Position numbers and translations under genes: made by a program. Below the pieces are notes generated by a model that did not search any database, had not been told where the DNA came from, and worked only from the letters and a program-made list of their open reading frames with translations. A DNA stretch of 64,000 bases from JAZDGX01 sp964482205 (GTDB lineage: Bacteria > Eisenbacteria > RBG-16-71-46 > CAIMUX01 > WJJG01), in NCBI GenBank assembly GCA_964482205.1, contig CAYZWI010000011.1:62001-126000 (forward strand), read 5' to 3'. This document shows, piece by piece, positions 7,861 to 15,631 of the stretch; position 1 is the first letter of the stretch, and the number at the start of each line of letters is the position of its first letter.

Positions 7861-9008
7861 GCCCGGCCTCCACCGGCTTGCCCTTCACCGCTTCTCTCAA
7901 CCTGCAAGCCCCACGCGTTTCGAACCCTTCGAATGAGATAGTTCACCTTCTGGGTGTGGAACGCAGCCGTTTCCGCTTTCCATGCAGCTCCGAGAATCTC
8001 GGGCAGCAAGGCTCGCAGCGAAAGCTCCGACCACTCGGTCTGCACTCTTCGCCAGTCGCGCTCGATCATTTCCACGGCGGCGGCAATCCAGGCTCGTTCG
8101 TACTCCGCCGGAGGATCGTCGCGTTGATTGCGCAGAATCTCCTCGGCCAGCGCGACCAGGCCGGCGTGAACCTTCTCTTCCCACACCTTGCCCGGAAGCC
8201 CGCCCACGGAGAGCCAATCGTCGTCCGCAAGGCGTGAGCCTCTTCCGCCCCACTCGCGAGCCAGCCATTGCCTGCGCAGCGCCGCGACCGTGCGGGCGAG
8301 ATCGACCAGATAGCAGTATCCGCCGTGATCTTCGCAGCGCACCAGCATTGCGGCCATCCGGTCGAGGAGCGCGCGAATGCCGAAGATCTCGCGGCTGCTC
8401 AACGCTCCGTGCGTCAGGGTCTCGGCATGGAAGAAGGGTTTGCTCATGTCCGTTCTCGCGCCGATCAGGAGCTGCCCGCGCGGATCGTGCACGATGCGCA
8501 GATCGCTGCGGCTCTTGCAGGCGCGCTTGATCCCCCGCAGGATGCGCGCTTCGGCGAAGTGCTCTTTCTTCCAGAAGAGCTGGCAACCCTGTTCGGCCCG
8601 CAGACGAAGCAGCTTGTGAAGCGCGTAGTCGAGGTCGTCATTGCTGTGCGAGAGAACGACGGCCAGCGCGTCCCGGCCGCCTGTTCCCGCAGAGCCCGAA
8701 GGGTTTACGCGCCGCAGAATCGGCTCCAGCGCCAGCGCGAGAGGAGCGACGCTCGGGGTGTTCACGCCATCCGGCATCAGAGCGATCAGATGCCCGACCT
8801 CCCAATCGACCATTTCCTTGGCGGCATCCAGATGAGAGCCCGGGAACCCGTAACGCCATCTCCGGTAGCGGGTGAGCAGGTGGGCGTGCAAGTAGTTAGC
8901 GCAATAGGACGCCGTCGCTTCGCGCAACCGGGGAGCCGTGAAATCCTGGAGATAGAGGCGAACCAGATCGGCCACCTGGGCGCGCGCGATCACAGCACTA
9001 CCGTACAC
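7857..9008 (-). CDS. Hypothetical protein, first gene of the ZAS/Lon-like operon
   Basis: 383 aa, not recognised. It appears soluble and mostly helical, rich in Arg, Trp and Leu, with an ARILRGIKRACKSR segment near the middle and a basic C-terminal helix (TQKVNYLIRRVRNAW) that resembles DNA-binding recognition helices, although I cannot identify an HTH domain. The start is GTG at 9008 behind AGGGGG, and the promoter predicted at 9066-9095 gives a leader of about 50 bases. Its stop overlaps the next start. Position at the head of an operon ending in a ZAS-type protein makes a transcription-regulating role possible but unproven. Confidence 0.6.
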   Translation of the reverse strand: MYGSAVIARAQVADLVRLYLQDFTAPRLREATASYCANYLHAHLLTRYRRWRYGFPGSHLDAAKEMVDWEVGHLIALMPDGVNTPSVAPLALALEPILRRVNPSGSAGTGGRDALAVVLSHSNDDLDYALHKLLRLRAEQGCQLFWKKEHFAEARILRGIKRACKSRSDLRIVHDPRGQLLIGARTDMSKPFFHAETLTHGALSSREIFGIRALLDRMAAMLVRCEDHGGYCYLVDLARTVAALRRQWLAREWGGRGSRLADDDWLSVGGLPGKVWEEKVHAGLVALAEEILRNQRDDPPAEYERAWIAAAVEMIERDWRRVQTEWSELSLRALLPEILGAAWKAETAAFHTQKVNYLIRRVRNAWGLQVERSGEGQAGGGRA

Positions 9009-9065
9009 GAGGCCCCCTGGAATATCGGCGCATCACGCTTTGCATTTGGAAGCCGGATCGAAGCG

Positions 9066-9095
9066 ATTGTACGAAGGTTCGTTCGAGGGAATCAA
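9066..9095 (-). promoter_or_regulatory. Predicted promoter of the ZAS/Lon-like operon
   Basis: On the minus strand TTGATT (9095-9090) and TACAAT (9071-9066) with an 18-base spacer. This is the only A/T-rich element in the gap to ychF and sits just upstream of the GTG at 9008. If the operon were controlled by an alternative sigma factor this housekeeping-like promoter would be unexpected. Confidence 0.55.
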
Positions 9096-9149
9096 CAGAT
9101 CATTGCCGCAGGCTCGGGCGTTCCTGCAACGCGCCTCGCAGAAGCGTTC

Positions 9150-10241
9150 TCATGCCCCAAACAGGATCTGGCAGACATCCCCATCCTGCACGATGTACTC
9201 GTGGCCTTCCGTGCGGATGAGGCCCAGCTTGTGCAATGCTCCTCGCGTGCGATGCACGAGCACATCGTTCACGCTCATCACTTCCATGCGAATGAAGCCG
9301 CGCTCCATGTCGGTGTGAATGCGCCCGGCCGCCCGGGGAGCGGGCGTGCCCGCGGGAATCAGCCACGCGCGCAGTTTTTCGTGGGCGATCGTGTAGAAGG
9401 TGATGAGCCCCAGCAGCCGCCGGCCCGCTTCCACCACGCGCTCGAGGCCCGCGCCTTCGAGGTGCATCTCGGCGACGAAGGCCGCGCGCTCCTCGGGCGA
9501 TAGCGTGGACAGTTCCTCCTCGATGCGAATCGGGGTCGCGAGCACCTCGGCGTCGTTTCCCGCGCTCGCCCGCAGGCGCTCGACCCAGCCGGCTCCTTGC
9601 GGGTCGTCCTCGTCCACATTCGCGACGATCACCACCGGCTTGATGGAGAGCAGGCGGTACTCGCGCGCCCAGGCGCGCTGAGCGGGGTCGAGATCGCCCA
9701 GGCGGCGCAGCGGAACGCCGCGCTCCACCGAGGCGATCAGCCGCCCGACGCGCTCGAGATCCGCCTGCACGCCCTTCGGATTCGCCTTGCTCTCGGTGTG
9801 CAGGCGCTCGGTGATGCGGTTCAAGCTCTCGAGATCGGCGAGCAGCAGCTCCGTTTCCACGATCTCGAGATCGGCGACCGGATCCACCCGCCCCGACACA
9901 TGCGCGACATTCTCGTCGCGAAAACAGCGCACCACATGGATCAGCGCATCGACATCGCGGATGTGCCCGAGGAACTTGTTGCCCAGCCCTTCGCCTTTGC
10001 TCGCGCCCTTCACGAGACCGGCGATGTCGACGAACTCGATGGTGGCCGGAGTCACTTCCTTCGGCTCGAGCGCGGCGGCGAGGGCGTGCAAGCGCGCATC
10101 CTCCACCGCGACCACGCCGACATTCTTCTCGATCGTGCAGAAGGGATAGTTGGTGGCTTCCGCGTGCGCATGGGCGAGCGCGTTCAGGAGGGTCGACTTC
10201 CCCACATTGGGCATGCCGATGATGCCGAGAGCCAGTGACAT
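9150..10241 (-). CDS. ychF: Ribosome-binding ATPase YchF (Obg family)
   Basis: 363 aa, the usual length for YchF/OLA1. Residues 9-16 give the P-loop (GMPNVGKS); FVDIAGLVKGASKGEGLGN is the switch II/G3 region with the Obg-like glycine-rich stretch; ANVDE replaces the NKxD specificity motif, which is why this family prefers ATP. A TGS domain occupies the C-terminus (about 275-360). It binds ribosomes and modulates stress responses. ATG 10241 follows GAGGAGG. The gene begins 10 bases after the yip1-like gene and probably shares its promoter. Confidence 0.96.
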   Translation of the reverse strand: MSLALGIIGMPNVGKSTLLNALAHAHAEATNYPFCTIEKNVGVVAVEDARLHALAAALEPKEVTPATIEFVDIAGLVKGASKGEGLGNKFLGHIRDVDALIHVVRCFRDENVAHVSGRVDPVADLEIVETELLLADLESLNRITERLHTESKANPKGVQADLERVGRLIASVERGVPLRRLGDLDPAQRAWAREYRLLSIKPVVIVANVDEDDPQGAGWVERLRASAGNDAEVLATPIRIEEELSTLSPEERAAFVAEMHLEGAGLERVVEAGRRLLGLITFYTIAHEKLRAWLIPAGTPAPRAAGRIHTDMERGFIRMEVMSVNDVLVHRTRGALHKLGLIRTEGHEYIVQDGDVCQILFGA

Positions 10242-10251
10242 GGCAGCCTCC

Positions 10252-10770
10252 TCACAAGAACCGGCCGAGGCTGAGGAGCCCCCCGAGGACCATCAGATTC
10301 AAGAACGCGATCGCGCTCAAGGCGAGCACCGCCAGGGCGGGAACGACGACGGCCAGCACCGCCTGCGGTCGATGCAGCCCGTAGACTTCTTCGAGCACGA
10401 CCACCGCGACGACGAAGCTCCACAGATCGACGATCATGCCGGCGATGGGAATCGCCCAAGCCCATCCGAGCACGCGCGAGAGCCCCCAGGTGCGAAGCAG
10501 GGTCAGATACTCGCCCCGGCCGTCCAGCAGGGTGGCCGCAAAATGCAGCACGATGCCGCTCACGAAGAGCAGTCCCAGGGCGAACAACGGACCGGTCACG
10601 ATTCCGTGAAGAGCGAGGTGGAAGGGATAAAGCCACATGGCGAGGCCCGCGATCACATTGATGAGCAGCGCGGGGGTGAAGGCTTCCGGCCGGTTCGCCA
10701 CTTCGCGAATCGTCGCGCGGTCGAGCTTGAGAATGTCCACTCCCTTGCGCACCGATTCGCCGAAGGTCAT
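10252..10770 (-). CDS. Yip1-family membrane protein
   Basis: 172 aa with about five hydrophobic segments and the Yip1 layout: a short amphipathic N-terminus, a first helix at AFTPALLINVIAGLAMWLY, a polar loop with the HFAATLLDGRGEY type of motif seen in bacterial Yip1 domains, and closely packed C-terminal helices. Function of bacterial Yip1 proteins is unknown. ATG 10770 was preferred over the ATG at 10788 because GGAGGAG lies just before it. It heads a two-gene unit with ychF. Confidence 0.75.
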   Translation of the reverse strand: MTFGESVRKGVDILKLDRATIREVANRPEAFTPALLINVIAGLAMWLYPFHLALHGIVTGPLFALGLLFVSGIVLHFAATLLDGRGEYLTLLRTWGLSRVLGWAWAIPIAGMIVDLWSFVVAVVVLEEVYGLHRPQAVLAVVVPALAVLALSAIAFLNLMVLGGLLSLGRFL

Positions 10771-10811
10771 CAGCTCCTCCACGGGCATCCTCGGGTTCGA
10801 GCGATGCCGCG

Positions 10812-10840
10812 AGCATAGGAGCCGCGGGCATGAGGGTCAA
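10812..10840 (-). promoter_or_regulatory. Predicted promoter of the yip1-ychF unit
   Basis: Minus-strand TTGACC (10840-10835), a 17-base spacer and TATGCT (10817-10812). It lies directly behind the terminator of the preceding gene, so the two units are cleanly separated. The leader would be about 35 bases. Confidence 0.65.
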
Positions 10841-10861
10841 GCCGACCGGCAGGCAAAACAA

Positions 10862-10892
10862 GAGCGGCCTGCACTCCATGCGCAGGCCGCTC
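10862..10892 (-). terminator. Rho-independent terminator of the lamin-tail protein gene
   Basis: Perfect 11-bp stem (10862-10872 with 10882-10892; GAGCGGCCTGC and its complement), a 9-base loop, then on the minus strand TTGTTTTG. It is 59 bases past the stop of the 10952-12982 gene. Confidence 0.8.
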
Positions 10893-10951
10893 CTTGTTCT
10901 TCTAATCGCGAAGGAGGAAGCGAGTCCTCCTACGCGTGGCGGGTTGATCGA

Positions 10952-12982
10952 CTACCGATAGACGGACTTGATCGCGCCCCAGCTATCCGGCACGACGGGC
11001 ACCGGCGTCTCGCACGGATTCGTGGGAGCGCACGCGGTCCATTCGGGATGCCAGACGCCGCTCAGCTCGGCGCAGCCCGCTTCGGTCGCGATCTCGCACA
11101 CCTCGTTGATGCAGCAGACGCGCCACAGCGGGCAGGTGAAGGCGCCGCCCGCGTCGACGCAGGTCTGCTGGGTATACCAGACACCGCCGCCCTCGAGGCA
11201 GGCCGCTTCGGTCATCATGTAGCAGGCCTCGTCGAGCGCGAAGCAGCAAGCGAATTCGGGAAGCGGGCAGGGATTCGGATCGCAACCCTCTTCCATGTAC
11301 AGCGTGCCGCCCGCCTGGCTGCACTCGACCTCGTTCATGACCTCGCAGGCTCCGCTCTCGAAGCAGCAAGCGAACTCGGGAAGCGGGCAGGGATTCGGAT
11401 CGCAGACGAACTCGGGGTACACGGTGCCGCCCTGGCCCAAGCAGTCATCGGGCTGCAGGATCACGCAATCGTACCCGAAGCAGCACGCCTGCGGCTGCGG
11501 GCAGGGGTTCGGATCGCAGGAGAGATCCGGATACACCTGGCCGCCGGCCGCCGTGCACTCGTCCGGAGTAATCAACTGGCAGGCGCCGCTGGCGAAGCAG
11601 CACGCTTGAACCGCGGCCGGGCAATCGACGCCGTCAAGGATGTCCGCGCGCATGCGCGGAAGAATCTGATAGCCATCGAAGTAGGGCGTCGCATTGTCGA
11701 ACTGGCCGCCGAGGCCGATGCAGGTGAAGGGCTGCGTGGGAATGGCCGTGCCGTCGATGTCGGTTTCCTTGTCGACCCGCAGCGTGATGTGGAAGCCCGT
11801 GTCGTCGAAGACATCCACATTCGCGTTGGCACCCAACGCGGGCCAGGTCGCGGGATCGGTGATCTCGAGGCCGCAGACCGAGATCAGGCAGCTCTCGTAG
11901 AGCTCGCCGTTCACGAAGAGCTCCTCGGCCGTGATCTCCTCCGGGGGCGGAAGCGGGTTGCCAGAGCTGAGGACGGTCACCGTCAAGTTCGTCAGCTCGG
12001 CCTTGCCACCGTAGCGATTGACCGTGCCGACGACATCGACGAGATCGCCCGCCATCAGAACCGTGGTGTTGTTGAAGTCGAAGAGGTTCACGCAGCAGGA
12101 GCCGTCGGTCGCGCCGCAGTCCACGCTGCCGAGCGTGTATTCATCCGCGTCGTTCAGGACGAGCAGCGGCGAAGTGATGTGCACGACGGTGAGGTAGTGC
12201 ACCGGATCGCCGTTTTCGTCGTCCACGATCGCTTCGCACAGCGACATCTCGGCCGGAGGCGCCGGGCAGGTGACCGTGGCGCAGGTTCCCGTGTATACCA
12301 CGCCGCCAGCAGCCTCGCAGTCGGCCGGCTGCAGGTCCTGGCAGGACCCGTCGCCGAAGCAGCAGGCCTGCTCCGCGGAGGGGCAGGTGCCGTTGTTCGG
12401 CGCGCCCGGAGTCGGAGGAATGACGACGTAGTGGGTCGTGATCCGCGCGCCGCCCGCGCCGTCCTGGCAGCGCTGGCAGGAGTTGCCGTCACTCGCCCCG
12501 TTGCCCGCCTCATCAATTTGCGGTCCGGCCAACAGCAGGGGCAGCAGGCCGGGGTCGTCGGCGTCGGCCGTGTCGTAGACGAGCGCGTCGACCAGATTCG
12601 TCAGCGTGACCGGCGTGTTGTTCGGAAAATCCGCACCATTGGCCGTGTACAGGGCGACCGCGTCTTGCCCGTTCTGCAGGAAGTTGCCGGCAAAGACGAG
12701 CGCCGGAGCCGGAACGACGGCGGAGTTGCCCATGAGAAAGTAGCCGTTGGCATCCGTCGTGTAGCCGTCCAGGTCATAGGCCGCATACGAAACATCGCTG
12801 CTGCCGTTGTAGAAGACGACCACGAGGCCGTCGAGAGCCGTGTTCGGCGCCCCGTAGAGTTCGATGAACTCCAAGGCGTCCGTGCCGGGAGTGTCCGCAT
12901 CCAGTTCGTTGATCAGGACTTGTGCGTTGGCCATTCCGCCGCACAACGCAAGAACGACCAGGAACGGAAAGAGTGTGCGCAT
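10952..12982 (-). CDS. Secreted lamin-tail-domain protein with cysteine-rich repeats
   Basis: 676 aa. A signal peptide (residues 1-20) ends at GGMANAQ. Residues about 22-130 match a lamin-tail domain (INELDADTPGTDALEFIELYG, with the later GYFLMGN strand), a beta-sandwich found in secreted nucleases and surface proteins. Six copies of an about 40-residue motif follow, of the form ACCF-x-SGAC-x-C-GG-Y-C-PNPCPLP, one before and five after a central beta-rich domain of about 180 residues. Their paired cysteines suggest disulfide-stapled repeats outside the cytoplasm. No sorting domain is visible at the C-terminus, which ends SWGAIKSVYR. The gene has its own promoter, a leader of about 175 bases and a terminator. 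ATG 12982 follows AAAGGA. Confidence 0.8.
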   Translation of the reverse strand: MRTLFPFLVVLALCGGMANAQVLINELDADTPGTDALEFIELYGAPNTALDGLVVVFYNGSSDVSYAAYDLDGYTTDANGYFLMGNSAVVPAPALVFAGNFLQNGQDAVALYTANGADFPNNTPVTLTNLVDALVYDTADADDPGLLPLLLAGPQIDEAGNGASDGNSCQRCQDGAGGARITTHYVVIPPTPGAPNNGTCPSAEQACCFGDGSCQDLQPADCEAAGGVVYTGTCATVTCPAPPAEMSLCEAIVDDENGDPVHYLTVVHITSPLLVLNDADEYTLGSVDCGATDGSCCVNLFDFNNTTVLMAGDLVDVVGTVNRYGGKAELTNLTVTVLSSGNPLPPPEEITAEELFVNGELYESCLISVCGLEITDPATWPALGANANVDVFDDTGFHITLRVDKETDIDGTAIPTQPFTCIGLGGQFDNATPYFDGYQILPRMRADILDGVDCPAAVQACCFASGACQLITPDECTAAGGQVYPDLSCDPNPCPQPQACCFGYDCVILQPDDCLGQGGTVYPEFVCDPNPCPLPEFACCFESGACEVMNEVECSQAGGTLYMEEGCDPNPCPLPEFACCFALDEACYMMTEAACLEGGGVWYTQQTCVDAGGAFTCPLWRVCCINEVCEIATEAGCAELSGVWHPEWTACAPTNPCETPVPVVPDSWGAIKSVYR

Positions 12983-13167
12983 CTCAATGTCCTTTCTTCA
13001 CATGGTGCCCAGTCCGACGCGTGAACCCGCCGGCCGAAAGCGCCCGGATGGGGAATCCGGGAAACCCCCGAACCTCCCGGCCGCACCGTATCCTCGGCAT
13101 AGAACTGTGGCAGCCGGGCGGATCGCAGTCCGCTTCGCGTTAGCGGTGGTCGCTTTCAACCGATGAC

Positions 13168-13196
13168 ATTGTACCACGAACAGGGGATGGATTCAA
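13168..13196 (-). promoter_or_regulatory. Predicted promoter of the lamin-tail protein gene
   Basis: Minus-strand TTGAAT (13196-13191), a 17-base spacer, TACAAT (13173-13168). Transcription would begin near 13161, giving a 5-prime leader of about 178 bases, long for this window. Confidence 0.65.
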
Positions 13197-13336
13197 TTGG
13201 AAACAGGTAAAGCAATTGGGGGCGAGCACGTGCGCAAGGGGCAGGGAGGATGAGCGTTCGAGCAGGCCGATAGCGGCATTCCGTAAAAAGCGCGGGTTCC
13301 TTGTCGGCGCGACAGACACGCTCCCCGTCTGGCCTC

Positions 13337-13365
13337 TTCTTCGCCTTGGTCCTATCCCCTATAGT
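13337..13365 (+). promoter_or_regulatory. Possible promoter of argS
   Basis: TATAGT at 13360-13365 is a good -10 element; the -35 candidate TTCTTC (13337-13342) 17 bases upstream is weak. The leader would be about 45 bases. Confidence 0.4.
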
Positions 13366-13415
13366 GCCCTGGAAATTGCGGGCGCCCTCGACGCAAGAAC
13401 AGGGAGGATGGGTGC

Positions 13416-15500
13416 ATGCACGAAACGCGTGGCAGGCTCTCCGAAAGCGTGGCCGATCTGGCATCGATCTTGCGCTCGCGCACGCGCGCGGCGGCGCTGG
13501 CATGGGAAGCGGCAGCAGCGGCCCGCCCGAGCTTGGAGGCCTCTCCCGCCGCGCTCGCGCCCACGCGCCCCCCTCGTCCCGAACTGGGCGACCTCGCCAT
13601 CCCCTGCTTCCCTCTCGCCAAGCCGCTCGGCAAGCCGCCCGCGCAAATCGCCGCCCAGTTGCTCGAGCCTCTGGCGGCGGAGTTTTCTCGGGCGGCAGCG
13701 GATGGGGCGCTCCCGGCGATTGCGTCGCTCGACACCGCCGGGCCCTATGTGAATGTGACCTTCGAATCCGGCTCGCTTGCCGGTTGGGTGCTCGAACGAG
13801 TGGCGGCCGGAGCGGCGCCTTATGGTAGGTCACTGCCTTCCGCCGGACGGCGCACAATGGTCGAGTACTCAGCTCCCAACACGAACAAGCCGCTTCACCT
13901 CGGACATGTGCGCAACAATCTTCTCGGTCTGAGTCTCTGCAACATTCTCGCCGCGGTCGGCGAAGAGGTCATCCCCGTCAATCTCGTGAACGACCGGGGC
14001 ATTCACATCGCGAAGTCGATGGTCGCCTACGAACGCTGGGGCGAGGGCGCGACTCCCGAGCAGGCGAATGTGAAAGGGGATCATTTCGTCGGGCATTTCT
14101 ATGTGCGCTTCAGTCAGGAAGTGAAGGAGCAGGCGGCCGCGATCGCGCGCGCGCGCGGGATCGATCCGGCGACGCTCGACGAAGAGGCCGCCCGCGCGAT
14201 CGAGGACGAGACCGACTTGATGCGCGCGGCGCGGGAGAGCCTGCGCCGATGGGAAGAGGACGACCCCGAGACGCGCCGTCTGTGGCGGACGATGAACGGG
14301 TGGGTGTACGCGGGATTCGACGTAACCTACGCCCGCCTGGGATGCGCCTTCCGCAAATGGTATTTCGAGAGCGGCACCTATCAAAAGGGCAAGGAGCTGG
14401 TCGAGCAGGGAGTGGCGCGCGGCCTCTTCGCTCGCAAAGAGGACGGCTCCGTGTGGGCCGACTTGTCCGAAGAAGGCCTGGGCGAGAAGCTGCTGCTTCG
14501 CTCCGACGGCACATCCGTCTACATCACGCAAGACCTGGGCACCGCACTCATCAAGTACGACGACTTCCACATGGATCGCTCGATCTATGTCGTCGGCAGC
14601 GAGCAGAATCATCACTTCCGCCTGCTCTTCGCCCTGCTGCGCAAGCTCGGACTGCCCTGGGCGGATGCGTGCCGTCACTTGAGCTATGGGCTCGTCACCC
14701 TGCCGCATGGAATGGGGAAGCTCAAGTCGCGTGAAGGGCGAGCGGTGGATGCGGACGATCTGCTCGACGAGCTCGCCGCGCTCGCGTCGAACAAAGCGCG
14801 TGCAGGCGGATTTGCCTCTGGAGACGAGCGCGAAGTCGCGAGGCTGGGAGACGCGATCGGCCAGGGAGCGTTGAAGCTCTATTTGCTGCAGGTGAGCGCG
14901 GAGAAGAACATCCAATTCGATCCCGACAGCACGCTCGATTTCGAAGGGGACACGGGCCCGGCCGTGCAATACAGCCACGCGCGCATTTGCAGCATTGCGC
15001 GCAAGGCGATTGCCGCGGGGAAGATCGCGATCGAGGACCTGCTCGCGGTGAGCCTGCCCGATCCCTTTGCCGAGCTCGGGACGGGATCGCCGGTGCACGC
15101 GCGCAAGACGGCGCCAGCTGCGGGTATCGCGGAAGCGCCGAAGGCCGAAGCATCGCATGCGTCGGACGCGGCCGAAGCGGTGCGCCGTGCGGGCGGCCTG
15201 CGTCCCGAATGCCGGCAGCCCGAACTGCTCACGAGCGCTTTCGAGAAAGCGCTATGCCTCGAGCTGGCGCGCTTTCCGAATGCGCTCGCGTTGGCCGCCG
15301 AGCAGCTGAGCGCCGCGCCGGTGGCGAACTATTTATTGGATCTCACGAAGAGCTACGCGCGCTTCTATCACAACAACCCGGTGCTGCAAGCGGATACCGA
15401 GGACATCATGCGCGCGCGCCTGCACTTGAGCCTGGCCGTCGCGGCCACCTTGCGCCGCGGCTTGTCGCTGCTCGGCATCCAAGCGCCCGATGCCATGTAG
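13416..15500 (+). CDS. argS: Arginyl-tRNA synthetase
   Basis: 694 aa class I aminoacyl-tRNA synthetase that charges tRNA-Arg. The HIGH motif is HLGHVRNN (about residue 160) and MGKLKSR (about 430) stands where many ArgRS enzymes have a modified KMSKS loop. An N-terminal Arg-tRNA recognition domain and C-terminal anticodon-binding helical domain (DALRP) ending in LLGIQAP are present. It is about 100 residues longer than most ArgRS: there is a charged insert around 215-290 and an Ala/Glu/His-rich low-complexity insert around 550-590 within the anticodon-binding part. ATG 13416 follows GGGAGG. Confidence 0.95.
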   Translation: MHETRGRLSESVADLASILRSRTRAAALAWEAAAAARPSLEASPAALAPTRPPRPELGDLAIPCFPLAKPLGKPPAQIAAQLLEPLAAEFSRAAADGALPAIASLDTAGPYVNVTFESGSLAGWVLERVAAGAAPYGRSLPSAGRRTMVEYSAPNTNKPLHLGHVRNNLLGLSLCNILAAVGEEVIPVNLVNDRGIHIAKSMVAYERWGEGATPEQANVKGDHFVGHFYVRFSQEVKEQAAAIARARGIDPATLDEEAARAIEDETDLMRAARESLRRWEEDDPETRRLWRTMNGWVYAGFDVTYARLGCAFRKWYFESGTYQKGKELVEQGVARGLFARKEDGSVWADLSEEGLGEKLLLRSDGTSVYITQDLGTALIKYDDFHMDRSIYVVGSEQNHHFRLLFALLRKLGLPWADACRHLSYGLVTLPHGMGKLKSREGRAVDADDLLDELAALASNKARAGGFASGDEREVARLGDAIGQGALKLYLLQVSAEKNIQFDPDSTLDFEGDTGPAVQYSHARICSIARKAIAAGKIAIEDLLAVSLPDPFAELGTGSPVHARKTAPAAGIAEAPKAEASHASDAAEAVRRAGGLRPECRQPELLTSAFEKALCLELARFPNALALAAEQLSAAPVANYLLDLTKSYARFYHNNPVLQADTEDIMRARLHLSLAVAATLRRGLSLLGIQAPDAM

Positions 15501-15591
15501 CCGTTCCGCCTATTGCACCCGGCGCGCACTCGATGTCATCCAGCCGTTCCGCTTATTGCACCCGGCGCGCACTCGATGTCATCCAGCCGTT
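15499..15591 (+). repeat. 43-bp tandem repeat, two copies plus a fragment
   Basis: Copies at 15499-15541 and 15542-15584 differ at one base; a third copy starts at 15585 and breaks off after 7 bases. The unit contains CACCCGGCGCGCACTCG. The array begins inside the argS stop codon and fills the gap to the convergent gene at 15632. Confidence 0.9.
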
Positions 15592-15631
15592 TGCTTGTCT
15601 GCAACGCAGCGATGATGTCGGAGATCGGCGC

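Larger units (their letters stand above)
12983..13415. other. Divergent intergenic region with structured leader
   Basis: 433 bases between the lamin-tail gene (minus) and argS (plus). It holds one promoter for each direction. The leader of the minus-strand gene contains a 7-bp hairpin (13043-13049 with 13055-13061; CCCGGAT and ATCCGGG around a 5-base loop). The A/T-richer block at 13150-13230 stands out against the GC-rich surroundings. I compared the leader by eye with c-di-GMP and cobalamin riboswitches and saw no match. Confidence 0.5.

Noticed and set aside
10637..13024. A plus-strand open frame of about 795 codons opposite the lamin-tail gene
   Set aside because: The minus strand encodes a signal peptide and regular Cys repeats with promoter and terminator; the plus frame is a shadow.
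12983..13160. A riboswitch in the leader of the lamin-tail gene
   Set aside because: A hairpin is present, but no core motif of the c-di-GMP, cobalamin or other riboswitches I know could be matched.
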